Source: Clostridium transplantifaecale (GTDB lineage: Bacteria > Bacillota > Clostridia > Lachnospirales > Lachnospiraceae). From it: DNA of 64,000 bases. A model generated the notes under the pieces. The model had not been told where the DNA came from and made no database searches. It saw only the letters and a program-made list of their open reading frames with translations. How positions within the stretch are numbered: position 1 is the stretch's first letter; each line of letters opens with the position of its first letter. This document shows positions 36,827 to 46,416 of the stretch, in pieces. Where the stretch lies: NCBI RefSeq assembly GCF_900626075.1, contig NZ_UYZY01000004.1, forward strand, positions 488,489 through 552,488, written 5' to 3'. Both the position numbers and the translations under genes were made by a program.

Positions 36827-37107
36827 GCCCTTTTATGAAAAAATATTTAATTGGGAAATGAGGATTGTATTTTGCGGTTGGCACATCGAGTGAATTGAGA
36901 ATTTACAGGAAAATATACTATAACTTGATTAGATTTTACGGGTATTTTTACGGTTTTTATATGTAAGTTCTGTTTATAATTAGATAGAACAATCGCCGGC
37001 AGAGAATCGATAGACAAGTCCGGCAGAAGCAGCTATAATATCAGCAGGATACCGGTCCGGCAGCTATCGACAGAGGGTGCAGGCACGGTATGACAGCGAG
37101 GTGGACT

Positions 37108-37830
37108 ATGTATACATTTGAAAGCAGAGTGCGGTACAGCGAGATGGATGAGACCGGCCGCCTGTCGGTGACCGGGATTATGAACTATCTGCAGGACTGT
37201 TCCACATTTCAGTCGGAAGATTTGAAACGGGGGCTTTCTTATCTGTATGATAAGAAGAGGGCCTGGTGGCTGAATACGTGGCAGATTCTGATTGACCGCT
37301 GTCCGGGACTTGGCGAGCGTATCAGGATATCAACCTGGCCTTACGGTTTCAGGGGAATCTATGGATACCGGAACTTTACGATTACCGATTTGGATGGAAA
37401 CTATCTTGTGAGGGCGGATTCCTGCTGGTTTTTCTATGATTTGGAGAAGAACTGCCCGGCCAGGGTGACCGAGGATGAGATACGGGGATATGGGCAGGGG
37501 GAGGAGAAACTTCCGCTTCCGGCTGCGCCGAGGAAAATCCTTTTGCCAAAAGATTGCGTGAGCGGGGAACCGGTTACGGCGGCAAGACATCATATTGATA
37601 CGAACCAGCATGTGAATAATGCGCAGTATGTGGAGATTGCCAGGGAGCTTCTGCCTGAGAAATTCGCAGTCCGGGAACTGAGGACGGAATATAAGAAGGC
37701 CGCGGTGCTCGGAGACGTGATGTATCCGAAGATAGGAAGAATTCCGGAGGGATATGTGGTGTCTTTACAGGACGTTTCCGGGAATGTGTTTGCCAACATA
37801 TGGCTGGCTGAGAAAAGAGAGGACGAATGA
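37108..37830 (+). CDS. Acyl-ACP thioesterase (FatA/FatB-like)
   Basis: Releases fatty acids from acyl carrier protein. Two hotdog repeats are visible: residues 1-130, with RYSEMDETGRLSVTGIMNYLQD, and about 145-240, with HHIDTNQHVNNAQYVEIARELLP. The latter holds the catalytic Asn and His of the family. The start MYTFESRVRYSE at 37108 (GAGG 6 bases upstream) fits the family better than 37090. The stop is 1 base before the cvfB start, so the two are coupled. Confidence 0.9.
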   Translation: MYTFESRVRYSEMDETGRLSVTGIMNYLQDCSTFQSEDLKRGLSYLYDKKRAWWLNTWQILIDRCPGLGERIRISTWPYGFRGIYGYRNFTITDLDGNYLVRADSCWFFYDLEKNCPARVTEDEIRGYGQGEEKLPLPAAPRKILLPKDCVSGEPVTAARHHIDTNQHVNNAQYVEIARELLPEKFAVRELRTEYKKAAVLGDVMYPKIGRIPEGYVVSLQDVSGNVFANIWLAEKREDE

Positions 37831-37831
37831 C

Positions 37832-38671
37832 ATGATAGAACTGGGAAAAGTACAGGAACTGGAAGTACTCCGGGAAAAGGAATTCGGCGTTTACCTGGGT
37901 GAGAAGGAGGACGCGGAGGCTTCCGTGCTTCTGCCGAAGAAACAGGTGCCCGCAGGGACAAAGACGGGAGACAGGCTCCGCGTATTTATTTATAAGGATT
38001 CGGAGGACCGCCTGATCGCGACGGCGACCATGCCGAAGCTGCAGGTGGGAGAAACCGCGCTCCTTAAGGTGACCGATGTTTCCAAAATAGGTGCCTTCCT
38101 GGACATGGGGCTGGAAAAGGAGCTGCTGCTTCCTTTTAAGGAACAGAACCATAAGGTGAGGGTCGGTGAAGAATGCCTTGTAGCCCTTTATGTGGACAAG
38201 AGCGGCCGTCTGGCGGCGACGACAAAGGTATACTCCTATATGAACAGCAATGCACCGTATAAAAAGGACGACTGGGTAGAATGCCGCGTCTATGAAATCA
38301 ATGAGAATCTGGGAGCCTTTGTGGCTGTCGATGATAAATATTATGGATTGATCCCGAAGAAGGAACTGTTTTCCAGCTGTCATCCCGGCGAGGCGCTGAA
38401 AGCCCGCGTGACGAAAGTCAGGGAAGACGGAAAGCTGGATTTGAGCCTGAGGGATAAAGCATATCTGCAGATGGACACCGACGTGGATCTGGTGATGAAG
38501 GTGATTGATGAGTTTGACGGAGTCCTTCCCTTCAGTGACAAAGCGGATCCCGAAGTGATCAAACGGGAACTGGGCCTGAGCAAGAATGCATTTAAGCGAG
38601 CCGTAGGACATCTCTTAAAAGAAGGTAAAATAGAGATAACAGAAAAAAGCATCAAAAGAAAAGGAAAGTGA
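37832..38671 (+). CDS. cvfB: CvfB-type S1 RNA-binding protein
   Basis: A 279-residue RNA-binding protein with consecutive S1-like domains (about 1-65, 68-135, 145-215) and a C-terminal winged-helix domain (about 225-275, SKNAFKRAVGHLLKEGKI). This matches CvfB/YitL, a regulator of virulence and RNA in Firmicutes. The start is fixed by AGAGGA and by coupling to the preceding stop. The frame also opens earlier inside the upstream gene. Confidence 0.9.
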   Translation: MIELGKVQELEVLREKEFGVYLGEKEDAEASVLLPKKQVPAGTKTGDRLRVFIYKDSEDRLIATATMPKLQVGETALLKVTDVSKIGAFLDMGLEKELLLPFKEQNHKVRVGEECLVALYVDKSGRLAATTKVYSYMNSNAPYKKDDWVECRVYEINENLGAFVAVDDKYYGLIPKKELFSSCHPGEALKARVTKVREDGKLDLSLRDKAYLQMDTDVDLVMKVIDEFDGVLPFSDKADPEVIKRELGLSKNAFKRAVGHLLKEGKIEITEKSIKRKGK

Positions 38672-38675
38672 GGAA

Positions 38676-39056
38676 ATGAACATGAAGAAAGTAATCAGCA
38701 CAGAAAACGCACCGGCAGCAATCGGACCTTATTCACAGGCGATTGAGGTAAACGGCATTGTCTACACATCCGGCCAGATTCCGGTAAACCCGGCTACAGG
38801 CGTAATTCCTGAGGGAATCGAAGCACAGGCTGAACAGGTAATGGAGAATGTAAAGAACCTTTTAGAGGCAGCAGGTTCCTCAATGGCCAACGTAATCAAG
38901 ACAACGGTATTTATCAAAGATATGGGCGAATTCACAAAGATTAATGAGATTTATGCCAGATACTTTGAGGGTGACTGCCCGGCACGTTCCTGCGTGGAAG
39001 TTGCCAGACTGCCGAAAGATGTTCTGATGGAGATGGAAGCAATTGCTTTAAAATAG
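38676..39056 (+). CDS. ridA: RidA-family 2-iminobutanoate deaminase
   Basis: Removes reactive enamine/imine intermediates made by PLP enzymes. The 126-residue chain has the RidA pattern: ENAPAAIGPYSQAIEVNGIVYTSGQIPVNP, and the key Arg in GDCPARSCVEVARLP with a Glu near the end. It starts 4 bases after cvfB and is closed by a strong terminator. Confidence 0.95.
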   Translation: MNMKKVISTENAPAAIGPYSQAIEVNGIVYTSGQIPVNPATGVIPEGIEAQAEQVMENVKNLLEAAGSSMANVIKTTVFIKDMGEFTKINEIYARYFEGDCPARSCVEVARLPKDVLMEMEAIALK

Positions 39057-39091
39057 TCACAGTTTGAATAATCACAGATGAGTGAAAGGAA

Positions 39092-39121
39092 GATCCGGCC
39101 GGAAGGCCGGGTCTTTTTTTT
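39092..39121 (+). terminator. Terminator after ridA
   Basis: GATCCGGCC-GGAA-GGCCGGGTC followed by eight T. Confidence 0.92.
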
Positions 39122-39861
39122 AATTCATAGGAAATTGCGTCCTCTGAATCAAAAAACGCTCCGCTAGGATGCACATGCCGCGCAAGAATCCCGCGAGCGG
39201 GATTCATTGTTCTGAAGGCGGTAACTGGTTCGCGGAACGTGCAGGTTATCGTTCTTTTCGGAAAGTTTTCGAACTCTCCGATAGAACCATAAGCCATCGG
39301 GGGCGGGAACAATGTCTGGTTGTATACCATTATAGTGAAAACAGGTAAAAAGATGACGCTTTCGGTTTTGAAATGCCGGATATGGCACAATTTGTTAACA
39401 TAATATCCCTGTTCTCATGCCGGGAGGACCGGGGTATTACATCTCCAATTATTGGCAGGAGAAGATCGAAATGCCTGTTATTTAAGAAAATCACGATGTC
39501 AAGCGGCAATCCTTCACGTCTTTTCTACTTCCCGTGCCGCTTAAATTTGTCTAAAATAGACAAAGAAAAAAAGCAGGCAAGAGGATTGCACAGAAGAGGG
39601 AGTAAAAGTTTGTTGAGTTTTCACAAATTTGTTTTTAATTTAAACAATTCTACCAAATTTAAACGGAATCATCGGAATGAGGCGAATTTAATTTGACATT
39701 TTGAACACTTTTTTTGCTGTATATACAAAATGCTCAAAATGGAGAAATGATTTTGTGACATTTAAAACATGGTCTGGAAAACGAAGGCATGGTAGGATAG
39801 ATGCATACCGAATGAGAAAAGATATCGTGATGATGCAGTTGAAACAGGAGGAACAGGAAGA
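39122..39861 (+). promoter_or_regulatory. Long leader/intergenic region upstream of the msmK-type gene
   Basis: I see no supported gene here. It holds a possible fragment of palindromic family 2 (ACGCTCCGCTAGGATGCACA near 39157 and ATCCCGCGAGCGGGAT near 39191). There is a perfect dyad TTTGTCTA-AAA-TAGACAAA (39546-39564), an AT-rich tract with ACAAATTTGT, and TTGACA at 39693 with only a weak -10 after it. The dyad is a good operator candidate for sugar regulation of the ATPase gene. Confidence 0.45.
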
Positions 39862-40974
39862 ATGGCCAGTTTATCACTTAAGAACGTAACAAAAAAATAT
39901 CCCAATGGCTTTGTAGCCGTTAAAGATTTTAACCTTGAAATAGCAGATAAAGAATTTATCATCTTTGTAGGACCTTCCGGCTGTGGTAAGTCTACGACAC
40001 TCCGTATGATTGCCGGTCTGGAAGACATTACTTCGGGTGAACTTTATATTGATGGAAAACTGATGAATGATGTGGAGCCGAAGGACAGAGATATTGCCAT
40101 GGTTTTCCAGAACTATGCGTTATATCCCCACATGACCGTATATGATAACATGGCGTTTGGATTAAAGCTGAGAAAGATGCCGAAAGATGAGATCGATCGT
40201 CTGGTGCAGGAAGCAGCAAAAATCCTGGATCTTTCCCACCTGTTGGACCGTAAGCCGAAAGCACTTTCCGGCGGACAGAGACAGCGTGTAGCTATGGGAC
40301 GTGCTATTGTGCGTAATCCAAAGGTCTTTTTGATGGACGAGCCGCTGTCCAACCTGGATGCCAAACTGAGGGGACAGATGCGTATTGAGATCTCCAAACT
40401 TCATCAGAGACTGGGAACGACCATTATCTACGTTACCCATGACCAGACAGAGGCCATGACACTGGGAACCAGAATCGTCGTTATGAAGGACGGTGTCGTT
40501 CAACAGGTGGATACACCTCAGAACCTTTACGACAAACCGGCAAATAAGTTCGTAGCAGGCTTTATCGGAGCTCCGCAGATGAACCTTTTAGATTCCACAG
40601 TCGGCAAGTCCGGCTCCGACGTGACCCTTTCGTTTGCAGGCAATACTATCGTACTTCCGGCCGACAAGGGCAAAGCGCTGGAAGATGCAGGATATATCGG
40701 CAAGGAAGTGACCATGGGTATCCGTCCGGAAGATCTGCATGACGAGGAGGAAGCGGTCAAAGCGGCGGCAGGTTCCACGATCAAAGCATCGATCCGTGTA
40801 TACGAGATGCTGGGCGCAGAAGTATTCCTGTACTTCGATGTGGATGAGAACAGCTGTACGGCTAGAGTAAACCCAAGAACAACCGCACGTCCTGGCGATA
40901 CGGTTGAGTTTGCACTGGATATGGCGAAAGTACATATCTTTGATAAAGAAACAGAACAGGTGATTTTAAACTAA
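39862..40974 (+). CDS. msmK: Sugar ABC transporter ATP-binding protein (MsmK/UgpC type)
   Basis: Cytoplasmic ATPase that energises carbohydrate importers. The 370-residue protein has Walker A GPSGCGKS, Q-loop, signature LSGGQRQR, Walker B VFLMDEP, and H-loop TH, followed by the C-terminal TOBE regulatory domain typical of MalK/MsmK/UgpC. No permease or binding-protein genes are adjacent, so it is likely a shared ATPase used by several sugar transporters. AGGAGGAACAGGAAG lies upstream and a terminator downstream. Confidence 0.92.
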   Translation: MASLSLKNVTKKYPNGFVAVKDFNLEIADKEFIIFVGPSGCGKSTTLRMIAGLEDITSGELYIDGKLMNDVEPKDRDIAMVFQNYALYPHMTVYDNMAFGLKLRKMPKDEIDRLVQEAAKILDLSHLLDRKPKALSGGQRQRVAMGRAIVRNPKVFLMDEPLSNLDAKLRGQMRIEISKLHQRLGTTIIYVTHDQTEAMTLGTRIVVMKDGVVQQVDTPQNLYDKPANKFVAGFIGAPQMNLLDSTVGKSGSDVTLSFAGNTIVLPADKGKALEDAGYIGKEVTMGIRPEDLHDEEEAVKAAAGSTIKASIRVYEMLGAEVFLYFDVDENSCTARVNPRTTARPGDTVEFALDMAKVHIFDKETEQVILN

Positions 40975-40993
40975 ATATCAGATAAGGCTTGGT

Positions 40994-41049
40994 AAGAGCC
41001 GGAACGCGAAGCGGGGAAGTATCTCCGTTATGCGGTCCGGCTCTTTTTG
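40994..41049 (+). terminator. Terminator after the msmK-type gene
   Basis: AAGAGCCGGA pairs with TCCGGCTCTT, followed by TTTTG. Repeat copy C starts 4 bases later. Confidence 0.85.
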
Positions 41050-41756
41050 CGTGGGGATTTAGTTGAGATGCGAGGACGCCTCTGTAAGATGGCGGACGGG
41101 GGAGTGGGAGGGTGTATATGAGTCTTCAGTCCCGGTTGGTAGGATGTCGTGAGGGGAATCCAGGAGAAAAAATTCCTACGGGGACTCGCTTTCGCTGGTG
41201 GAATGCGCAGCGGATGCTAAGCTCGAAAGAACCTCGCTAAGCACCGGCGGATTCCAAGGTCCCCTTCGGAAAGTTTTCTCCTTCCTTCCCCGGCAGGTTG
41301 TCGGCGGGACTGAAGACTCAGCGAAGGTTGTTGCCCCGTCCGCCGGCTTCAGAAGCTGATTGTCTCTTTCGTCAAGTGCGATGGTGGTATTGTCGCGGCC
41401 ACAATATAGTCGTAACTGTTGTACATTCTGACTACATCCTGGGCTGCATAAAAAGAGTATTATAATAAACACTCTAAGATTCTAAGTTTACATAGTCTCA
41501 TAATGAACAGGATGTAGTTTTCAGGCATCCTTAGGCATCCTGAGAAACGTAGTGGCAGCGGCAGGCGCCTCCCCTCTTGAAGAAAGAGGACAGATCAGCC
41601 GCCGCAGGCCGGGGGCCGGGCAGCCGTCTGGGCTGAGTCTTTCGTCCCGGCCATAACCTTCCTGCGGGGAAGAAGGGAGAAAAAGATTCCGGAGGGAACC
41701 TGGGAGTTCATCGGCACTTACCGAGGTCTTTTCGAGGTTAGTGACCGTTATGTACT

Positions 41757-43411
41757 CCAACGAGCGCAATGTCATTAAGTTAAGAGATTTTGATTCCGCC
41801 TATGTAATGGATTTTCTTTCGGAAGGTCAAGCGCTGCCTTTTTATGGCACCACAAAAAGGCAGGTTGCCATCTGCCTGGTTTCTGTCTTATAATGAAGGG
41901 GATATTAGACAACTCTGTAGTTGAATTTTACTGCGGGATGATAGCTTACCTTCCGGGGAAAGCTCCGATTCGGGCGGATTGGCAGCAGTTCTTTCGCGAT
42001 CAGTGTTTCTACATCAGGTGGAGCTCCCTGGAAGTGACCTTTCAGGAAATTACGGCAGATATGGATGGCCATTGTGTGGTTAACCTGGTATTGATATTTC
42101 GTACCTTTTTTCTCGACGATCACAGCGGCAATGACGATCTCGCAGTAATTATACAGGATGACCCGTGCCAGGATTTCCTGTTGGATGAGCTCCACCTTTT
42201 TTGAATGGAGATTGGAAAGGCCAATGGCATATTTCAATTCCCGGAAGGAAGTTTCGATTCCCCAACGCATCCGATAGAGTTCTTTTAACTCTTCCGGAGG
42301 AAACTCTTTTTTTGGGAGATTGGTGATGACACACTCATAAATGCCCGGTGATACTTCAAACCGTACAATCCGCAAGGTCATTTTAAACTGCGGCCGCTCC
42401 TTGTTGAGAAAATAGGGGGAGTTGCCATGGGTAACGATTTTGTAAAGCTCCGGATGGGTTCGGATATACTCGTTTTTGCGCCAGGTAAAAATCCGGGTAA
42501 AGGTTTCGTCGAATTGGGCATCCTTTTCTTTCGGGAGTGGAAAGCCCTTTACAATCCCCCCGGTATTGCCGTCCTTGACCCGGAAGAGATAGAAAAGCTC
42601 TTTTTGTTCAATCTGGGCAAAGAGACGGTAGGCCTCATAGCCGCGGTCAGCGATCAGAATCGAACCGGGAGTAAAATCCCGGCGTTCCAACATCTCGCAG
42701 AGGCCTTGGACCTCATGGTGCCCTTTTCTTGGATGGATGATCAAATCGGTATAACAGTAATTGCATAAATCATAAAGGGCATTGATATGAAGCTGATAGT
42801 AATCCTTCTGGGTCTCGCGCTTTGAATAAGAGTAGGCTTCATTTCCCGGGACATGGTCAAGGGGGACATTCAAAACAGAACCATCGCAGGCCAGGAGTTG
42901 GTGTCCACGGTAGGAAGAAGAGAGGAAGGCCTGGTTAAACTGATAAAGAAGGTGATAAAAAGCCTTCAGGCGTATCTTTTTTCTTTGCTGGATTAAAGCG
43001 GAGGGAGAGACGGTATCCGCCTGATAGTCAAAGAAGTCCAGAAGCTCTTTTTTTAAGGGAGAAGCCTGCATGGAAAGAGTAAATCTCATGGTGGTGAAGA
43101 AGTCAAGGATGCGGTTCCTGGTAAAATCCTTATCCGGATTCAAAACATAAGGAGCCGGGGAAGCGGCCATAGAGCGGATGATTTGGAAAAGCGTATTTTT
43201 TGCAATCAGTGCCTGGTTCATAAACGAAACCTCCTAAAGATAATTTATAATTAAGGGCTTCGCCGCACATTTTTATAAAGATGTCAAGTGTTTTTTGCGA
43301 TTTCAAGAAAAAAAATCAAGAAAAAAAGCGACCTATGAAAGGAGGAATTTCATACATCGCTTTATGATGGTAATTATAAATTTCTTAACTTAATGACATT
43401 GCCAACGAGCG
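41757..43411 (-). mobile_element. IS4-family insertion sequence with 10-bp target duplication
   Basis: The IS spans 41767-43401 (1635 bp). Its 19-bp ends are perfect inverted repeats (CAATGTCATTAAGTTAAGA and complement). It is flanked by direct copies of CCAACGAGCG at 41757-41766 and 43402-43411, the target duplication. Both size and duplication length fit the IS4/IS231 group. The intact duplication and intact transposase suggest a recent insertion. Confidence 0.95.
41905..43221 (-). CDS. IS4-family transposase
   Basis: A 438-residue DDE transposase. Catalytic residues are in LLACDGSVLN (first Asp), LIADRGYEAY (second Asp), and the YREK-type motif YRMRWGIETSFRELKYAIG (Glu). The gene appears complete, with GGAGG upstream of ATG, and fills most of the IS. 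Confidence 0.93.
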   Translation of the reverse strand: MNQALIAKNTLFQIIRSMAASPAPYVLNPDKDFTRNRILDFFTTMRFTLSMQASPLKKELLDFFDYQADTVSPSALIQQRKKIRLKAFYHLLYQFNQAFLSSSYRGHQLLACDGSVLNVPLDHVPGNEAYSYSKRETQKDYYQLHINALYDLCNYCYTDLIIHPRKGHHEVQGLCEMLERRDFTPGSILIADRGYEAYRLFAQIEQKELFYLFRVKDGNTGGIVKGFPLPKEKDAQFDETFTRIFTWRKNEYIRTHPELYKIVTHGNSPYFLNKERPQFKMTLRIVRFEVSPGIYECVITNLPKKEFPPEELKELYRMRWGIETSFRELKYAIGLSNLHSKKVELIQQEILARVILYNYCEIVIAAVIVEKKGTKYQYQVNHTMAIHICRNFLKGHFQGAPPDVETLIAKELLPIRPNRSFPRKVSYHPAVKFNYRVV

Positions 43412-43565
43412 AAAGCGTTTCCCGCAGGATCTTTTTCTGCCCGTATTCCCCACCCGCGACAACTTACAAACCGGGACTGGAGACTCACATCCTCCCTCTC
43501 ACCATCCCGCCCCCTGGCCGTCCCGGCGGCGTTCTCATTTCTCAACATAAATCCTTAAATATTAC

Positions 43566-43594
43566 TTGACAAAAATTGTCAACATTGGTATAGT
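43566..43594 (+). promoter_or_regulatory. Rrf2-gene promoter overlapped by a dyad
   Basis: TTGACA (43566-43571) and TATAGT (43589-43594) are 17 bases apart. A perfect dyad TTGACAA-AAA-TTGTCAA (43566-43582) starts at the -35 itself, a likely site for autorepression by the Rrf2 protein. Confidence 0.82.
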
Positions 43595-43624
43595 AGAGAC
43601 AGATAAGAAAGGGAGGCGCAGAAC

Positions 43625-44050
43625 TTGCTGATAACAAGAGAGACCGACTATGCACTGCGTATACTCCGCACCCTTTTAAGCGGCGAAAGCCACACCGTGG
43701 GAGAGCTTGCCGAGAGAGAGAGCCTGCCTCAGAAGTTTGCATACAAGATTCTCAAGAAGCTTGAGAAAGCGGGATTTGTGCAGATTACAAGAGGAGCGAG
43801 CGGAGGCTGCCGGCTGGATTGTGACCTTAATACGATGACACTCTATGACCTGATTGACGCGGTGGAGACGAATGCCCGTCTGACTTCCTGTATGGCACCG
43901 GGATATGAGTGTGAGTGGCGCGGTAAGTATGGTGCGCCGTGCAGGATTCATATGCAGCTTGCCAAGGTACAGCATGCCATAGATCAGGAATTCCGCTCGA
44001 GAAGTCTTTACTGGATTTTACAGGGGGATGAGGAAAGCGGAGAAGTGTGA
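43625..44050 (+). CDS. Rrf2-family transcriptional regulator
   Basis: A 141-residue winged-helix regulator. It starts at TTG with GGGAGG upstream. The DNA-binding part covers about 1-80 (TRETDYALRILRTLL, then LPQKFAYKILKKLEKAGFV and RGASGGCRL). The C-terminal half has three Cys in SCMAPGYECEWRGKYGAPC, placed as the Fe-S or redox-sensing ligands of Rrf2 proteins such as NsrR and IscR. It lies upstream of the dehydrogenase fusion and flavodiiron genes and is their likely regulator. Confidence 0.9.
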   Translation: MLITRETDYALRILRTLLSGESHTVGELAERESLPQKFAYKILKKLEKAGFVQITRGASGGCRLDCDLNTMTLYDLIDAVETNARLTSCMAPGYECEWRGKYGAPCRIHMQLAKVQHAIDQEFRSRSLYWILQGDEESGEV

Positions 44051-44280
44051 CAAAAGAACAATTGAGAGATTCATACATGACAAAACAGTACCGCCGCTGA
44101 CGGAAAATCAGATGGCGGAATTCTTTAAAATAAAAAGTGGATAAAAAATGTCAAGTATAAAAAACAGTTTCCATCATACAATATTAGAGATCTTGATACA
44201 GTTCGGCCCCGTGGCCGGGCTGCTGCGGGATTTTCAACAGACGGACCCACTTGAAAAAAGCGGCGCAAAGCTGCCTGAAG

Positions 44281-44309
44281 AGTTACTGTACACGGAGTGA
44301 ACAGTAACT
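44281..44309. repeat. Minimal palindrome of repeat family 2 (ends only)
   Basis: AGTTACTGT-ACACGGAGTGA-ACAGTAACT keeps only the two terminal parts of family 2. It looks like an internal deletion derivative. The rest of 44051-44395 has no supported gene. A 17-codon frame after the Rrf2 stop has no support. Confidence 0.65.
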
Positions 44310-44395
44310 CTGAACAAGATATTACCTGCCCAAGATAAGGCGGTAACAGATAGATGATGCATGATTAAAACCAAAAAGGAGAAGGAGGAAATCAT

Positions 44396-46312
44396 ATGCT
44401 GTTTACAACGACACAGGAACATGAGGAGATTCGCAGGAAAATCCGGGAATTCGCGGAGGCTGAGATCAAGCCGCAGGCGTTTCTTCTCGATCAGAACAAT
44501 GAATTTCCGGCAGAAGCCGTGGAGAAACTGGGGAAAATGGGCCTGATGGGTATTCCATATCCAAAAGAGTACGGCGGAGCCGGCAAAGATGTCTTAAGCT
44601 ATGCGATTGCAGTAGAGGAGCTTGCAAGAGTGGACGGCGGCGCAGGCGTTATACTTTCCGCACACGTATCACTGGGATCCTGGCCGATTTTTGCATTCGG
44701 CACGGAAGAGCAGAAACAGAAATATCTGGTTCCCCTGGCTAAGGGAGAAAAGATTGGAGCTTTTGGCCTGACGGAGCCGAACGCCGGTTCAGATGCAGGC
44801 GGAACAGAGACAACGGCAGTTTTAAAAGGTGACTATTACCTGTTAAACGGCGGCAAGATTTTTATCACCAATGCGCCGAAGGCAGATACATATGTGGTGT
44901 TCGCAGTGACGACACCCGATATCGGAACGAGAGGCATTTCCGCTTTTATCGTAGAAAAGGGCTGGGAAGGGTTTGAGTTCGGGGATCACTATGACAAGAT
45001 GGGTATCCGTTCCTCCTCAACGGCAGAACTGATTTTTAACGATGTAAAAGTTCCGAAGGAAAACCTTCTCGGCAAAGAGGGAGAGGGATTCAAGATCGCG
45101 ATGGCGACATTGGACGGCGGACGTATCGGAATTGCAGCCCAGGCGCTCGGTATTGCCCAGGGAGCTTATGAGAATGCACTGGAATACTCAAAAGAGAGAA
45201 TCCAGTTCGGCAAACCTATCTGCCAACAGCAGATTGTATCCTTTAAACTGGCTGATATGGCGACAAAGCTGCGCTGCGCACGGTTCCTGATTTACAGCTC
45301 CGCAGAGCTGAAGGAGCACCATGCCCCGTACGGAATGGAATCTGCAATGGCTAAACAGTATGCTTCCGACATCGCCCTGGAAGTTACAAACGATGCACTC
45401 CAGATCTTCGGCGGCAGCGGTTATCTGAAGGGAATGGAAGTGGAACGCGCTTACCGTGATGCGAAGATTACCACAATCTATGAGGGAACCAACGAAATCC
45501 AGAGAGTAGTTATTGCTTCCCATATCATCGGCAAGATGCCGAAGGAATCCGGCGGCGGAGGAGCCAAGCTGGTAAAAAAGGCAGCTCCGATTACCGGACT
45601 CAGGAAGAAACAAATCCTGAAAGAGGGAAAGGCACAGGAGAAAGTAGACACCCTTGTGGCAGCCCTGAAAAAAGACGGTTTTGATTTTACGGTGGGAATC
45701 CCGTTAGACACACCGATTCCTCAGGCAGAGAGAGTAGTGTCCGCAGGAAAGGGAATCGGCGATAAGAAGAACATGAAGCTGATTGAAGCGCTGGCTGTCC
45801 AGGCGGGAGCCGCAATTGGTTCCTCACGTCCGGTGGCGGAGACGCTTAAATATGTGCCGCTCAACCGGTATGTCGGAATGTCGGGCCAGAAATTTACAGG
45901 AAATCTTTACATTGCCTGTGGTATCTCAGGCGCAACACAGCACTTAAAGGGAATTAAGGATGCATCCATTATTGTGGCAATCAATAAAAATGCAAACGCG
46001 CCAATCTTTAAAAACTGCGACTATGGAATTGTCGGGGATGTGATGGAGATTCTTCCGCTTCTGACGGCGGCGCTTGACAACGGAAAGGCTAAAGAACCGG
46101 CTCCGCCAATGATCAAGATGAAACGTCCTCAGATGCCGAAAGAAAAACCGATCGGCAAGACATATGTCTGCGGAGGCTGCGGTTATGAATATAATCCGTC
46201 GGAAGGCGATCCTGACAATGATATTGCTCCGGGAACACTGTTTGAGAAACTTCCGGAAGACTGGGTCTGCCCGGAATGTGCAGAAGGAAAAGATATGTTT
46301 ATCGAGGCGTAA
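44396..46312 (+). CDS. Acyl-CoA dehydrogenase-EtfA-rubredoxin fusion
   Basis: A 638-residue three-part redox enzyme. Residues 1-385 form a full acyl-CoA dehydrogenase with FAD-site motifs ([14 protein letters not shown]) and the catalytic base Glu363 in IYEGTNEIQ. Residues about 444-560 match the C-terminal FAD-binding domain of electron-transfer flavoprotein alpha ([50 protein letters not shown]). Residues 588-635 are a rubredoxin with Cys592, Cys595, Cys625 and Cys628. Electrons could thus pass from acyl-CoA or a similar donor through two FADs to the iron. The EtfA N-terminal domain and EtfB are absent. The flavodiiron protein encoded next is the obvious acceptor. Confidence 0.95.
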   Translation: MLFTTTQEHEEIRRKIREFAEAEIKPQAFLLDQNNEFPAEAVEKLGKMGLMGIPYPKEYGGAGKDVLSYAIAVEELARVDGGAGVILSAHVSLGSWPIFAFGTEEQKQKYLVPLAKGEKIGAFGLTEPNAGSDAGGTETTAVLKGDYYLLNGGKIFITNAPKADTYVVFAVTTPDIGTRGISAFIVEKGWEGFEFGDHYDKMGIRSSSTAELIFNDVKVPKENLLGKEGEGFKIAMATLDGGRIGIAAQALGIAQGAYENALEYSKERIQFGKPICQQQIVSFKLADMATKLRCARFLIYSSAELKEHHAPYGMESAMAKQYASDIALEVTNDALQIFGGSGYLKGMEVERAYRDAKITTIYEGTNEIQRVVIASHIIGKMPKESGGGGAKLVKKAAPITGLRKKQILKEGKAQEKVDTLVAALKKDGFDFTVGIPLDTPIPQAERVVSAGKGIGDKKNMKLIEALAVQAGAAIGSSRPVAETLKYVPLNRYVGMSGQKFTGNLYIACGISGATQHLKGIKDASIIVAINKNANAPIFKNCDYGIVGDVMEILPLLTAALDNGKAKEPAPPMIKMKRPQMPKEKPIGKTYVCGGCGYEYNPSEGDPDNDIAPGTLFEKLPEDWVCPECAEGKDMFIEA

Positions 46313-46399
46313 AACTCGGGAATTTTGGTAAGAGATGCACGAAAACACCTCGCAAAGCAGTGCCCCGTCTTACCGGGCACATCACCTGTGAACAGTAAC
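46312..46399 (-). repeat. Partial copy of repeat family 2
   Basis: It carries CTCGGGAATTTT, ATGCACGAAAACACCTCGC and the right end CACCTGTGAACAGTAAC, as in 33855-33993. The left end is missing or altered. It lies in the short gap between the fusion gene and the flavodiiron gene. Confidence 0.65.
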
Positions 46400-46416
46400 G
46401 AAAGGAGAGTCACTTT

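Larger units (their letters stand above)
41053..43554 (+). repeat. Giant cloverleaf repeat, copy C, split by an IS element
   Basis: The element runs 41053-41766 and resumes at 43412-43554. It starts GGGGATTTAGTTGAGATGCG and ends CTCAACATAAATCC. The IS sits in the loop-proximal part of the third arm. The 3' end is chimeric. After right-arm-type sequence (GAAAGCGTTTCCCGC) it changes to ACCGGGACTGGAGACTC, which resembles the first arm, not the GGGACGAAAGACTC expected here. The msmK-type gene lies upstream, and the Rrf2 promoter begins 12 bp past the end. Confidence 0.9.

Noticed and set aside
38941..39390. Minus-strand frame overlapping ridA and its terminator
   Set aside because: It crosses the ridA gene and terminator and has no recognisable domain or ribosome site.
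44047..44100. Possible 17-codon peptide after the Rrf2 gene
   Set aside because: Too short, no ribosome site, and no family resemblance; it may simply be a decayed tail.
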